DNA from: Tateyamaria sp. Alg231-49
GTDB taxonomy: Bacteria > Pseudomonadota > Alphaproteobacteria > Rhodobacterales > Rhodobacteraceae
Direction: 5' to 3'
Length of the DNA: 64,000 nt
Assembly: GCF_900143535.1 (NCBI RefSeq)
Contig: NZ_FRFA01000013.1
Location: 1 to 64,000 of the forward strand
Shown: piece by piece, positions 33,035 through 42,454 of the stretch
Numbering within the stretch: the stretch's first letter is position 1
Layout of the letters: each line of letters begins with the position of its first letter
Made by a program: the position numbers and the translations under genes
The notes under the pieces: generated by a model
What the model was told of the DNA's origin: nothing
The model's input: the letters and a program-made list of their open reading frames with translations, nothing else
The model's database searches: none

Positions 33035-34450
33035 ATGTCCGACAACGACCCATTTGCAGAACCAGATGACGCCGACCGCACGGTCATTCGGCCCAATCCC
33101 GGTGGCCGTCGCAATGTGGCGCCCACGCCTGCTGCGACACCCGCGCCCAGTTACGCCGATCCGATGGCCCCGCCAGCGGCACATCAGCCCGCCGCTCAAC
33201 CGATGGGCATTCCCACCTCTCAGGCACGCGAAGCCAGCCTGACAGAACCCAGCGTCGAACAGGGCATGACCGGCATGAACCGGATCAATGCCGCCGGGGC
33301 CACGCTGTTTTCGCTGGTCAGCCGCATCCGCAACCGCGCCCAGCACATGGATCCGGAAAAACTGCGCCGCTCAGTTGTGGCCGAGGTACGCGAGTTCGAA
33401 AACCGCGCCCTGCAAACTGGTGTCGATGCGCAGGACGTCAAAATCGCACGCTACGCCATCTGCGCCACACTCGACGACGTGGTGCTGAACACGCCGTGGG
33501 GTGGTCAGTCGATCTGGGCCCAGCAATCCATGGTCGGCACCTTCCATAAGGAAACTGTAGGCGGGGATCGGTTTTTCGACCTTCTGGCCCGGCTTGAAAA
33601 AGAGCCCGCCAACAATATAGATCTGCTCGAATTCCTCTATATGTGCCTTTCGTTGGGATTCGAGGGACGTTTGCGCGTTGAACAACGCGGCACCGAAAAG
33701 CATCTAGAAATCCGCGCCGGGCTTGCCCGCATCATTCGCGGCCAACGTGGTATCGTTGAAAAGGACCTGTCGCCCCACTGGAAGGGCGAGGACAAGCCGC
33801 ACAAGGTGTTGTCGATCTGGAAACCGCTCTGGATCACATCCGCCACCGTCGCACTGATCCTGCTGACTGTGTTCCTGTCCCTCAGTTGGGTGCTGAACCG
33901 GTCCACTGACCGCGTTCTGGGCCAATTGTCAGTGCTCGATTCCGGCACTGTGGCCGAACTGTTCCGCCGTGCACCCCCGCCACCGCCACCGCCACCACCG
34001 CCGGTCGAGCAGTTGAACCGGGTCATCGGTTTCTTGGAAGACGAAATCGAAGAAGGGATTGTCGAAGCGTTTCAGGATCAGCAGACGATCACAGTGCGCC
34101 TTGCTGGGTCAGGCATGTTTGGCTCAGGTTCGGATTCCTTGCAGGATTCTTTCCGCGAACCGCTGGAAAAAGTTGCCGCCGCTCTGAACGACACCGGAGG
34201 TCCCATCATCATCGTGGGGCATTCTGACAACGTGCCGATCCGCTCGTCGCGCTTTCCGTCGAACCAAAGCCTGTCGCTGGCACGGGCCGAGGCCGTCATG
34301 AACAAACTGGCGGACCAGCTTGCAGACCCCGACCGCCTCACTGCTGAGGGGGTGGCCGACAAGAGTCCCATCGCAGACAACGCCACGGCCGAAGGTCGGG
34401 CCAAGAACCGCCGGATTGAGATCGTTCTCGTTCGGGAGGATGCCACATGA
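33035..34450 (+). CDS. tssL: T6SS membrane protein TssL (DotU) with C-terminal OmpA-like peptidoglycan-binding domain
   Basis: A 471-residue inner-membrane component. After a Pro/Ala-rich N-terminus, a cytoplasmic DotU domain (residues about 75-250) contains AVRDVVLNTPWG-type sequence (here TLDDVVLNTPWGGQSIW). One transmembrane helix lies at about 265-287. A run of nine prolines near residue 315 leads to a periplasmic OmpA-like domain (about 340-465, with VGHSDNVPIRS and GRAKNRRIEIVL). This extended TssL probably anchors the complex to the cell wall, compensating for the absence of a TssJ lipoprotein gene here. Overlaps tssM by four bases. Confidence 0.95.
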   Translation: MSDNDPFAEPDDADRTVIRPNPGGRRNVAPTPAATPAPSYADPMAPPAAHQPAAQPMGIPTSQAREASLTEPSVEQGMTGMNRINAAGATLFSLVSRIRNRAQHMDPEKLRRSVVAEVREFENRALQTGVDAQDVKIARYAICATLDDVVLNTPWGGQSIWAQQSMVGTFHKETVGGDRFFDLLARLEKEPANNIDLLEFLYMCLSLGFEGRLRVEQRGTEKHLEIRAGLARIIRGQRGIVEKDLSPHWKGEDKPHKVLSIWKPLWITSATVALILLTVFLSLSWVLNRSTDRVLGQLSVLDSGTVAELFRRAPPPPPPPPPPVEQLNRVIGFLEDEIEEGIVEAFQDQQTITVRLAGSGMFGSGSDSLQDSFREPLEKVAAALNDTGGPIIIVGHSDNVPIRSSRFPSNQSLSLARAEAVMNKLADQLADPDRLTAEGVADKSPIADNATAEGRAKNRRIEIVLVREDAT

Positions 34451-37400
34451 TTCTTCGCAGACTTTTCCAATTTGGCGCAGGTATCAACATCACCCTGTTT
34501 GTCGCCATTGCCTTTGGTCTTCTGGTCTGGTTCGCCGGACCATTCCTGACCTTGGGCGAAAGCGCACCCTTTGCCAGCGTGCTATCCCGCCTGATCACCA
34601 TTGCCATCATCATGCTGCTGGCGCTGACCACGATCCTTTTGATCATCATGCGCCGTGCCAAGCGTGAAAAGCAGATGGCCGAGGATATCGTTGAATCCGT
34701 CGATGATGATGACGACGATGAAAACGAACTGGTCAAAGCCGAGTTGGGCGAGCTGAAAGGCAAGATGCGCGAAGCGCTCGCCGCGCTGCGCAAATCCAAG
34801 CTTGGGAAACGCTCGCTTTATGAATTGCCGTGGTATGTGATCATCGGCCCCCCCGGAGCGGGCAAGACGACGGCGCTGGTAAACTCGGGGCTGAACTTTC
34901 CATTGGCGAAATCCACCGGCAAGGCCAGCATTGGCGGGGTCGGGGGCACACGCAATTGCGATTGGTGGTTCACCAATGACGCCGTTCTGATCGACACCGC
35001 GGGCCGCTACACCACCCAAGACAGTGGCGAGTCAGAAGACAACGCAGGCTGGCTTGGCTTTCTCAAGATGCTCAAGAAGCACCGCAAACGTCAGCCCATC
35101 AACGGCGCGATTGTGGCCGTTTCTCTGTCCGACCTGTCCTTGCAGGACGAAGACAGCCAAAAAAGCCACGCCGCCGCCATCCGCCGCCGCCTTCATGAGT
35201 TGCGCGAAAAACTGGGCGTACGTTTTCCCGTCTACATCATGTTCACAAAGTCCGACCTGATCGCCGGCTTTACCGAGTTTTTTGACAATCTGGGCAAGGA
35301 AGAGCGCGAACAGGTCTGGGGCTTTACCTTGCCACTGCCGAAAAAAACCAAGGCCGAAGTTTCTCCTGTCGCCGCCTTTGACGAGGAATTCAGTGCGCTG
35401 CTTGCCCAGTTGAACTCGCAATCGCTGGAACGGATGCAGCAGGAAACGGACCACCAGCGCCGCGCGCTGATTTCCAGCTTTCCGGCGCAGTTTGCATCTG
35501 TCCGCCAGACCGCGCGCGTGTTCCTGAGCGAGGTGTTTCAGGACAACCGGTTCGAAAAACGGCATCTGCTGCGCGGCGTTTATTTCGCCTCGGGCACACA
35601 AGAAGGCACGCCCATTGACCGTCTGATGATGGGTATGGCGCGCACCTTCGGTATCGGTCGTCAGGCCATTGGTACGGGGCGGGGCACAGGACGCTCATTC
35701 TTCCTTACCCGGTTGTTCCAAGGGGTGATGTTCCCCGAGGCCGGGCTTGTCAGCGCTGATGACAAGGTCGAACGCCGATACAAGTGGACCAAACGCGTTG
35801 CCATCACAGCCGCCCTTCTGGGCGGCGTTGGCATGACAACCGTCTGGGCGCGCAGCTATATCGGCAACGCCGAATTGCTGCGAAACGCCTCTGAAAGCGT
35901 CGAAAACTACCGTGCCGCTGCATCGCAAATTCCAGGCAGCCCGATTCAGGACAGCGATCTGCCCAGCATCGTGCCCGCTTTGGATATCCTGCGCGCCATG
36001 CCCGCAAACCCTGCCGCTGGCGATCCAGAACCCGAACGCTCGCTCACCTGGGGGCTATATCAGGGCAAGAACATCGGCAATCAGGCCAAACAAACCTACA
36101 AGGCCGCGCTGAACGAACACCTGTTGCCCCGCCTGCTTTTGCGTCTCGAAGATCAGATGCAAGCCAACATGAACAACACGGACTTTCTCTACGAAAGTCT
36201 CAAAATCTACCTGATGCTCGGGCAGCAAGGACCAATGAACACGGACCTGATCAAAGAGTGGATGGCGCTTGACTGGTCTGTCGCGTTTCAGGGCAGCACA
36301 CGCGATCCACTGCGCAACAGCCTGACCTTGCATCTTGAGGCGATGCTGGAAGCGCCGCTGGACCAAATCGCGCTGAACGGTCCGTTGGTTGAGCAGATTC
36401 AGGGCGTGCTGTCTGAAATGCCTCTGGCGCAGCGGGTCTATAACTCGATCATCAATTCGCCCCGCGCGTCGGCCTTGCCGCAATGGCGTCTGACAGACAT
36501 TGGCGGCCCTGCGATCAGTCGCGTGATCGTGCGCTCTTCGGGCAAGCCGCTCAATGATGGGGTCGAAGGCATCTTTACCCATGACGGGTTCAACAACGTG
36601 TTCCTCGATGAGGCCCTTGGAGTCGCGCAACGACTGCAAAGCGAAAGCTGGGTGCTGGGTGCACGCGGCGAAGCGGAGCAAACCGAAATCGCCCTAGTGG
36701 CCATGAGCCGCGATGTGCTTGACCTGTATTACACCGATTTCATCTCGCGCTATGATCAGATCCTCGGGGACATCGACATCATTCCCATGGAAAGCCTGAG
36801 TCACGCGGTTGAAGTCACCAACGTTCTGTCCGGGCCAACCTCGCCACTGGTCAACATTCTGAACGCGATTTCGGATGAGACCAAACTGACAGAGCCGCGC
36901 GGCGTCGGTCTTGATACATCCGGTCTTGCCGAAGGGGCTGCGAGTGTTGGTGCACTAGAAGCGCAGTCCTTGCTGTCCAGCCGTGCACAATTGCTGCTTG
37001 GCACCTTGCAATCCAGCGTCAGCACGGGTGGCGATGCAGGCCCACCACCCGCAGCACCCGGCGAGTTTGTCGAAGAACGGTTTTCGTGGTTGCATGACCT
37101 GACCGAAGAAATCGAAGGCCAGCCTTCGCAGCTTTCTGAACTGATCTCGCGCCTGACCGAAGTCTATCAGGAACTGAACAAGCTCAGCTTTGCCGGTGGC
37201 GTAGGGGCAGGGGCCGCAGAGGCCAATGCCATTGTACGCTTTCAGGAACTGGCCAACCGTCTTCCCGGCCCGATCCAGCGCTGGTCGACACAAATCTCGT
37301 CCGGATCTTCTGGCATCACGGCAGACGGCACGCGCGCTTCCATCAACGCGCAGTGGCAGGCACAGGTCTTGCCCTTCTGCGAACAGGCCCTGACCGACCG

Positions 37401-38034
37401 GTATCCGTTCACGCGCGGCGCCAAGGCAGACGTGGCCATGGCAGACTTTGCACGCCTGTTTTCGCCCAACGGCCTGATCGACGGATTCTTTAACGAGAAC
37501 CTGCGCGATTACGTGGACACCCGCGCACGCCCGTGGGCGTGGAAACGGGTGAACGACACCGATCTCGGGATCAGCCCGGCCGTGTTGCAACAACTGCAAT
37601 ACGCCGCCGAAATCCGGGATGCGTTCTTTGCCGGGGGCGCGACACCCGCCGTCAACTTCCAACTCACCCCAGAAGCTTTGGACCCCAAGGCGCAGGAAGT
37701 GTTGCTGGACGTCGATGGGACAGAAGTGAAATACGCCCACTCTGCCGCACCCAAACCCGCGGCGATCACATGGCCGGGTGCCGTCGGCTCGGCCCGCATC
37801 ATCCTACAACCGGTCGTCGACGGGACGTCAAACGCGATGACACGGGATGGCCCGTGGGCGTGGTTCCGTCTGCTGAGTGCGGCCGAAGTGCGCCGCACCA
37901 ATGTCAGCGACCGCAACCGTGTCGTGTTCAACGTCGGCGGGCGCATCGCAATCTTCCAACTGCAATCCGGATCGGTTCTGAACCCCTTTGCCCTTCCGGC
38001 CCTGGGCAAATTCAGCTGCCCCAAGTCGTTCTGA
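34447..38034 (+). CDS. tssM: T6SS membrane complex protein TssM (IcmF)
   Basis: A 1195-residue inner-membrane protein spanning into the periplasm. Two N-terminal membrane helices lie at about residues 14-36 and 47-68. A cytoplasmic domain follows, with an intact Walker A, GPPGAGKTT (134-142), and a G-domain motif (DTAGRY). A third membrane helix is near residues 450-468. The long periplasmic region (about 470-1195) matches the IcmF-related and C-terminal TssM domains. An intact P-loop suggests NTP binding, which is not conserved in all TssM proteins. The tagF start overlaps its stop (TGATG). Confidence 0.96.
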   Translation: MILRRLFQFGAGINITLFVAIAFGLLVWFAGPFLTLGESAPFASVLSRLITIAIIMLLALTTILLIIMRRAKREKQMAEDIVESVDDDDDDENELVKAELGELKGKMREALAALRKSKLGKRSLYELPWYVIIGPPGAGKTTALVNSGLNFPLAKSTGKASIGGVGGTRNCDWWFTNDAVLIDTAGRYTTQDSGESEDNAGWLGFLKMLKKHRKRQPINGAIVAVSLSDLSLQDEDSQKSHAAAIRRRLHELREKLGVRFPVYIMFTKSDLIAGFTEFFDNLGKEEREQVWGFTLPLPKKTKAEVSPVAAFDEEFSALLAQLNSQSLERMQQETDHQRRALISSFPAQFASVRQTARVFLSEVFQDNRFEKRHLLRGVYFASGTQEGTPIDRLMMGMARTFGIGRQAIGTGRGTGRSFFLTRLFQGVMFPEAGLVSADDKVERRYKWTKRVAITAALLGGVGMTTVWARSYIGNAELLRNASESVENYRAAASQIPGSPIQDSDLPSIVPALDILRAMPANPAAGDPEPERSLTWGLYQGKNIGNQAKQTYKAALNEHLLPRLLLRLEDQMQANMNNTDFLYESLKIYLMLGQQGPMNTDLIKEWMALDWSVAFQGSTRDPLRNSLTLHLEAMLEAPLDQIALNGPLVEQIQGVLSEMPLAQRVYNSIINSPRASALPQWRLTDIGGPAISRVIVRSSGKPLNDGVEGIFTHDGFNNVFLDEALGVAQRLQSESWVLGARGEAEQTEIALVAMSRDVLDLYYTDFISRYDQILGDIDIIPMESLSHAVEVTNVLSGPTSPLVNILNAISDETKLTEPRGVGLDTSGLAEGAASVGALEAQSLLSSRAQLLLGTLQSSVSTGGDAGPPPAAPGEFVEERFSWLHDLTEEIEGQPSQLSELISRLTEVYQELNKLSFAGGVGAGAAEANAIVRFQELANRLPGPIQRWSTQISSGSSGITADGTRASINAQWQAQVLPFCEQALTDRYPFTRGAKADVAMADFARLFSPNGLIDGFFNENLRDYVDTRARPWAWKRVNDTDLGISPAVLQQLQYAAEIRDAFFAGGATPAVNFQLTPEALDPKAQEVLLDVDGTEVKYAHSAAPKPAAITWPGAVGSARIILQPVVDGTSNAMTRDGPWAWFRLLSAAEVRRTNVSDRNRVVFNVGGRIAIFQLQSGSVLNPFALPALGKFSCPKSF

Positions 38035-38702
38035 TGACAGTTGGGTTTGGCGCATTTGGCAAGTTTCCAGGCATGGGTGATTTCCTGCGTGTTAACCTTC
38101 CTGTCGCCTTTGTGCAGGCTTGGGATACGTGGTTGCAGCAAGGCATGCTGGATGTTCGGGAAAACCTGGGAGCCAGCTGGAACGAAGCCTATATGTCGGC
38201 CCCCATCTGGCGCTTTACTCTACCTGCTGGGGCGGCGGGACCTCAGGTGGTGACTGGCATCCTTATGGCCTCGGTTGACAGGGTAGGGCGGGAGTATCCC
38301 CTGACACTCGCCACATGCCATGACGCACCCAACACTGTGGTTTCGCATCTGGCGAACGGACGCACTTTTGATCAGCTTGAAAACGTTGCCCTTGATGCGC
38401 TGGAAGACAGCGCGACCCGCGAGAGTGTTACAAGCGCCCTAAGCAATGTTCAGCTGATCCCGACGGGCCAGCCCACGCCTGCCAGCCTGCCTTATGCCGG
38501 GCCAATTCCGTTTTCAAAGGCGTTTGCAACGCATGCGCTGACCCAAAGCCACGGGCCCACGCCCGCAATATGGTCCACCATGATGCAAGACGATTTTCGC
38601 ATGCTGGCCACCTCCGCCTTGCCCGAGGGACGTGACCTGCGCGCGCTCTTCGATCTCTCCCCAGCCCTATGGAGCGCATCAGGCGTCATGGCTCAAGTAT
38701 GA
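38034..38702 (+). CDS. tagF: T6SS-associated protein TagF
   Basis: A 222-residue post-translational repressor family member; TagF antagonises T6SS assembly through Fha-type proteins in studied systems. The N-terminal signature GAFGKFPGMGDFLR is characteristic, followed by LPVAFVQAWDTWLQQGM and the SVDRVGREYPLTL region. I chose ATG 38034, which overlaps the tssM stop and begins directly before the family signature; an upstream in-frame extension lies wholly inside tssM. Not fused to the phosphatase, which follows as a separate overlapping gene. Confidence 0.93.
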   Translation: MTVGFGAFGKFPGMGDFLRVNLPVAFVQAWDTWLQQGMLDVRENLGASWNEAYMSAPIWRFTLPAGAAGPQVVTGILMASVDRVGREYPLTLATCHDAPNTVVSHLANGRTFDQLENVALDALEDSATRESVTSALSNVQLIPTGQPTPASLPYAGPIPFSKAFATHALTQSHGPTPAIWSTMMQDDFRMLATSALPEGRDLRALFDLSPALWSASGVMAQV

Positions 38703-39412
38703 CTTCAATTCGCTATTCCGCATCCACCCATGTGGGTCACAAACGCAAGGTAAACGAGGACAGCATCCTCGCCTTGCCTGACCAGAACATCTGGGTTGTT
38801 GCTGATGGTATGGGTGGGCACGCCGGGGGGGATTTTGCATCTCAGACGGTGGTTGATTCCGTGGCCATGATTGATCCCACTCTGGAACCGGTGCAGTTGC
38901 TGCACGCCCTGCGGGACATGCTGTCCAAATCCCACCAACGGATTCAGGCAGAGTCCGCAGCACTAGGTGGCGTTACCATTGGTTCAACAGTGGTCACCTT
39001 CGCCATCGCTGAGGGCCACTTTGCCGCCTTCTGGGCCGGGGACAGTCGCCTTTACCGTTTGCAAGCGGGCGAGATTGAAATGCTGACCACCGACCATTCC
39101 TATGTGGCCGAGCTGGTTTTGGCCGGTGAATTGTCATGGGACGAGGCCGAACAACACCCCCAGTCAAATGCCATTACCCGGGCTGTTGGCGTCGGCGAAG
39201 AACTGGAACTGGAAAAGATCCGCGGCCAGATTCTACCCGGCGACAGGTTCCTGCTGTGCTCGGACGGTCTGACCAAATACGCGACCTTTAACACGCTGAA
39301 AAAGATACTCAGCTCTGAGCCAATCGAAACCGTGGCCGAGACACTATTGCACCTTGCGCTTGAAGGCGGTGGGGCGGACAATATCTCGATCATCGTGATC
39401 GATATTAACTAG
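38699..39412 (+). CDS. pppA: PP2C-family serine/threonine phosphatase of the T6SS (PppA-like)
   Basis: A 237-residue metal-dependent phosphatase. Motifs are VADGMGGHAGGDFAS (metal-binding Asp), FWAGDSRLYRL, LLCSDGLTKY and GGADNISIIV, all in the PP2C order. In other T6SSs PppA reverses phosphorylation of the FHA protein by the kinase PpkA. Here two FHA proteins are present, but no kinase gene is in the window. The start at ATG 38699 overlaps the tagF stop (ATGA), giving MTSIRYSAS; an earlier in-frame ATG at 38669 lies inside tagF and is unlikely. Confidence 0.92.
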   Translation: MTSIRYSASTHVGHKRKVNEDSILALPDQNIWVVADGMGGHAGGDFASQTVVDSVAMIDPTLEPVQLLHALRDMLSKSHQRIQAESAALGGVTIGSTVVTFAIAEGHFAAFWAGDSRLYRLQAGEIEMLTTDHSYVAELVLAGELSWDEAEQHPQSNAITRAVGVGEELELEKIRGQILPGDRFLLCSDGLTKYATFNTLKKILSSEPIETVAETLLHLALEGGGADNISIIVIDIN

Positions 39413-39428
39413 GGCGCACGCAGGCATA

Positions 39429-40301
39429 ATGGAAAAGGGTGTCATACCAATCATTCTGGGTGTCATGGGCGTCATCGTCGTTGGCCTTGGTGTGCTCGTA
39501 TATCTGCAACTGCGCCCGGCACCAGACGTGCCTCGCTATGCATCGGATGGAGATGCTGAGTTCGCAGGTCCCGCCATCGACAGTGGTGCACGTATCGAAA
39601 TCGAAGTCCTGCGCGCCCAGATCGAGGCGCTCGGTGTTCAGATCGAACGCCTTGAACAGAGGATCGCCGAGAACCGTGGCCCCACCAGCACTGGCCCGGC
39701 TGATGGGGTACAAGAGCAGGGCCAGTTCATCACCGATGGCAATGACTCGATCAGCGGATCACATGCGCAGGTCGTTCTGATCGCCAACCGGCGCAACCTG
39801 AACGAGGGACTGCGGATCGCCTCTCCGTCTTACCTCGAAAGTGTATTTGGCAGGCCGCGCGAAAACCTGACCTCCACCTGTCAGGGCATGACGAACGAAC
39901 GTCTGGCCTCCAAGCTAAAGACGCAACAGGTCGGCCCAGTGCGTGTGCGGATGCTACAACCGGCACTGGATTCTCTTGGCCGTGTGTTTGATCAGATCCA
40001 GGCGACCGATCCGAACCTCTATTCTCGGATCAATACCGCGGGCGCACTTTGCGTGCGACATATCCGTGGCGCGCCGGGGCGTACATCCACACATGCCTTT
40101 GGCCTGTCACTGGACCTGAACATTGATGGCAAGCTGGATCGACTGGGCGACGGGAAAACGCAACTTGGTCTGACCATCATAAAAGACTTCTTTCTGGCCG
40201 AGGGCTGGTATTGGGGCGCAGGCTTTAGCCGAGAAGACAGCATGCATTTCGAAGTTAGCCGCGATCTGGTCGAAAAGTGGATTGCGGAAGGCTTGCTATA
40301 G
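39429..40301 (+). CDS. Membrane-anchored M15-type (VanY-like) peptidoglycan peptidase
   Basis: A 290-residue protein with one N-terminal membrane helix (residues about 5-28), a coiled-coil linker (RAQIEALGVQIERLEQRI) and a periplasmic zinc-peptidase domain. Likely zinc ligands are H222 and D229 in HAFGLSLDL and H273 in MHFEVS, preceded by GWYWGAGF, a layout seen in D-Ala-D-Ala carboxypeptidase/L,D-endopeptidase M15 families. It follows the phosphatase by 16 bases, so it is likely the last gene of the T6SS operon. It may open the cell wall for T6SS passage, as TagX does in Acinetobacter. Immunity or secretion as an effector is less likely because it is membrane-tethered. Confidence 0.75.
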   Translation: MEKGVIPIILGVMGVIVVGLGVLVYLQLRPAPDVPRYASDGDAEFAGPAIDSGARIEIEVLRAQIEALGVQIERLEQRIAENRGPTSTGPADGVQEQGQFITDGNDSISGSHAQVVLIANRRNLNEGLRIASPSYLESVFGRPRENLTSTCQGMTNERLASKLKTQQVGPVRVRMLQPALDSLGRVFDQIQATDPNLYSRINTAGALCVRHIRGAPGRTSTHAFGLSLDLNIDGKLDRLGDGKTQLGLTIIKDFFLAEGWYWGAGFSREDSMHFEVSRDLVEKWIAEGLL

Positions 40302-40525
40302 CACCTGCTTGGGACGACCAGATCATCTGAATGATCCCTGCTCTGGGCGCCTTGATTGTCTTTTCCTAGTTGATCCATTTCCGAGGAGCAGGGGAGTTGG
40401 GACAACACATGCAATGCACCCCGTTCAATCCTCAAAACTATTGCCTTTGAGCATAAGCGGAACGATTGTGTTGGTCTCAAGATTGTTCATCACGAACCAA
40501 TCGGGGCAAACGACAGAGTAGAAAT

Positions 40526-42382
40526 ATGATCTTTCAAGATGTTCTTCACAGTTACCGCACTGCACTCGCACGGTGGCTCCCGTTCCTTGCGGCACATCTT
40601 TTCATTCGCCTGATCGTGACGTCCCTGATGGTGCCATTGATCGCGGTCGCTCTAACGGCGACCCTGATGTTTTCCGACCAGACGTCGTTGACAGATCAGG
40701 ACATTGCAAAGTTCTTGTTCACTCCAGCGGGCATTATCGGGGCTTTCGTCATTCTCTGCCTGCTGATCACGGCACTGGTTCTCGACGTGGTTGTCGCCAC
40801 AGGAATACTGCGGCAACACTCTCGAAATCCCATTGACGCGCTCAGGCTGGCCACGGGTTTCGTTCTGCATTCCGTTCCGCGACTATTTCCGTTCATCTTC
40901 CAGTTTCTGGTCCGGCTTTTGATTATCATTGTGCCCTTCCTTCTGGTTGGGGGCGCAATTGCGTTCTTCCTCATCACTGAGCACGACATCAATTTTTACC
41001 TCACACAAAGGCCACCCGAATTTCTGACGGCTGTGGCGCTGATCGGAATTGTCGTTGTCGCGCTGGCCTTTATCTTGCTCCAGAAACTCAGCGGATGGGC
41101 GGTCGCGCTGCATTTGTCATTGTTTGACAAGATGGCTGCGTCGCAGTCTTTCGACGCAAGCGCCCAACACATGAAAACCAGACGCCTCGCCCTGATCGGG
41201 CGGCTATTGGGGTGGTTCGCCCTGCGCTTGGCTGCGTTGGCCGTAGCAGGTGCACTGGCCGCTCTTGTCATGACGTGGATATTGAACAAGCAACCAGACA
41301 GCCTGCGCGTGCTTGCGGCATCCATGATGGCCAGCGGCATTGTCTATTCGGTCTGCCTCGCATTTGTGAACGCTGTCTCAAACGGTGCACTGGCCGATCT
41401 TTTGAACGAAGAGTTCGAGGAGGTTTTGCAAGGACGCAAACCTGCACTCGATGTCTCCGAAATCAAAGACAGCGCCCGGACACGAGGGCTGACCCGTATC
41501 GCAGTCGCCGTTCTGGGGATTGCGTCGCTTGTGGGGATAGGAACGGGTGGACTTCTCGTGGAACGCGCCAAGCAGGACGCCGAGGCAGAAATCATAGCCC
41601 ATCGCGGCGCGGCCGCCGTAGCACCTGAAAACACGATGGCCTCCGTCATGCGCGCCATCGAAGACGGGGCCGACTGGATCGAAATCGACGTTCAGGAAAG
41701 TGCGGACGGCGAAGTGATCGTGGCCCATGACAGTGATTTCATGAAAGCCTCCAAAGTGCCCACCAAAGTTTGGGATGTAACGGCCGCCGAACTTGAAGAA
41801 ATTGACATCGGCAGCTGGTTTGATCCGACGTTTTCCCAAGAGCGTGTTCCGCTTCTTGAAGACGTTCTGCTGGCGGCCCGCGACAAGGCCAATGTTCTCA
41901 TCGAGCTAAAGTATTATGGCCATGACGAGGATCTGGAACGCCGGGTGGCCCAGATCGTAGAAGACGCTGGCATGACAGATCAGATTGCGACCATGTCGCT
42001 AAAATACCCGGCCGTTCAAAAAATGCTCGCACTTCGCCCCGATTGGGAAACGGGCGTTTTGGCTGCCACGTCGATTGGGGATATGAGCGGACTTGAGGGC
42101 GATTTTCTTGCGCTCAATCAGGCATGGATTAATCCGATTTTGGTCGAACGGGCCAATGCAGTGGGCAAGGACGTCTATGCCTGGACTGTCAACGACCCAG
42201 TGACAATTGTGCGCATGCTCTGGATCGGCGTGAACGGGCTGATTACCGATGATCCGGCGCGCGCGCGCGAGGTTATGAACAACTACAACGAGCTTTCTGT
42301 CGGCGAGCGCGTGATTTTGGCGCTCAGCGATCGGGTGCGCAGCACAATCGATCTTGGCAAGGTTGAGGAATTGCGTCCCTGA
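40526..42382 (+). CDS. Glycerophosphodiester phosphodiesterase with N-terminal membrane domain
   Basis: An enzyme of 618 residues that should hydrolyse glycerophosphodiesters to glycerol-3-phosphate and alcohol. The first 340 residues hold several membrane helices, like the membrane domain found on some bacterial GDPDs. A terminal catalytic GDPD domain starts at about residue 355 with IAHRGAAAVAPENTMAS (catalytic His), EIDVQESADGEVIVAHD (metal-binding Glu/Asp and second His), and ends with YAWTVNDP and GVNGLITDDP. I chose ATG 40526; the frame extends to 40466 but has no better start. It is separated from the T6SS operon by 224 bases and is probably an independent lipid-metabolism gene. A terminator follows. 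Confidence 0.85.
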   Translation: MIFQDVLHSYRTALARWLPFLAAHLFIRLIVTSLMVPLIAVALTATLMFSDQTSLTDQDIAKFLFTPAGIIGAFVILCLLITALVLDVVVATGILRQHSRNPIDALRLATGFVLHSVPRLFPFIFQFLVRLLIIIVPFLLVGGAIAFFLITEHDINFYLTQRPPEFLTAVALIGIVVVALAFILLQKLSGWAVALHLSLFDKMAASQSFDASAQHMKTRRLALIGRLLGWFALRLAALAVAGALAALVMTWILNKQPDSLRVLAASMMASGIVYSVCLAFVNAVSNGALADLLNEEFEEVLQGRKPALDVSEIKDSARTRGLTRIAVAVLGIASLVGIGTGGLLVERAKQDAEAEIIAHRGAAAVAPENTMASVMRAIEDGADWIEIDVQESADGEVIVAHDSDFMKASKVPTKVWDVTAAELEEIDIGSWFDPTFSQERVPLLEDVLLAARDKANVLIELKYYGHDEDLERRVAQIVEDAGMTDQIATMSLKYPAVQKMLALRPDWETGVLAATSIGDMSGLEGDFLALNQAWINPILVERANAVGKDVYAWTVNDPVTIVRMLWIGVNGLITDDPARAREVMNNYNELSVGERVILALSDRVRSTIDLGKVEELRP

Positions 42383-42418
42383 TGCAATTAGGGTGGCGAT
42401 GAGAAGGTTTACATTGAC

Positions 42419-42447
42419 CACATAACGTCAGTTATGTGAAATTTTTT
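42419..42447 (+). terminator. Terminator between the phosphodiesterase and methyltransferase genes
   Basis: CACATAAC-GTCA-GTTATGTG, an 8-base-pair stem with a four-base loop, followed by AAA and six T residues, between two convergent genes. It fits termination of the plus-strand phosphodiesterase gene. Confidence 0.65.
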
Positions 42448-42454
42448 CTTGGTT

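Noticed and set aside
37533-38033. A 5' extension of tagF inside tssM
   Set aside because: Lies fully within tssM; the family signature begins right after ATG 38034.
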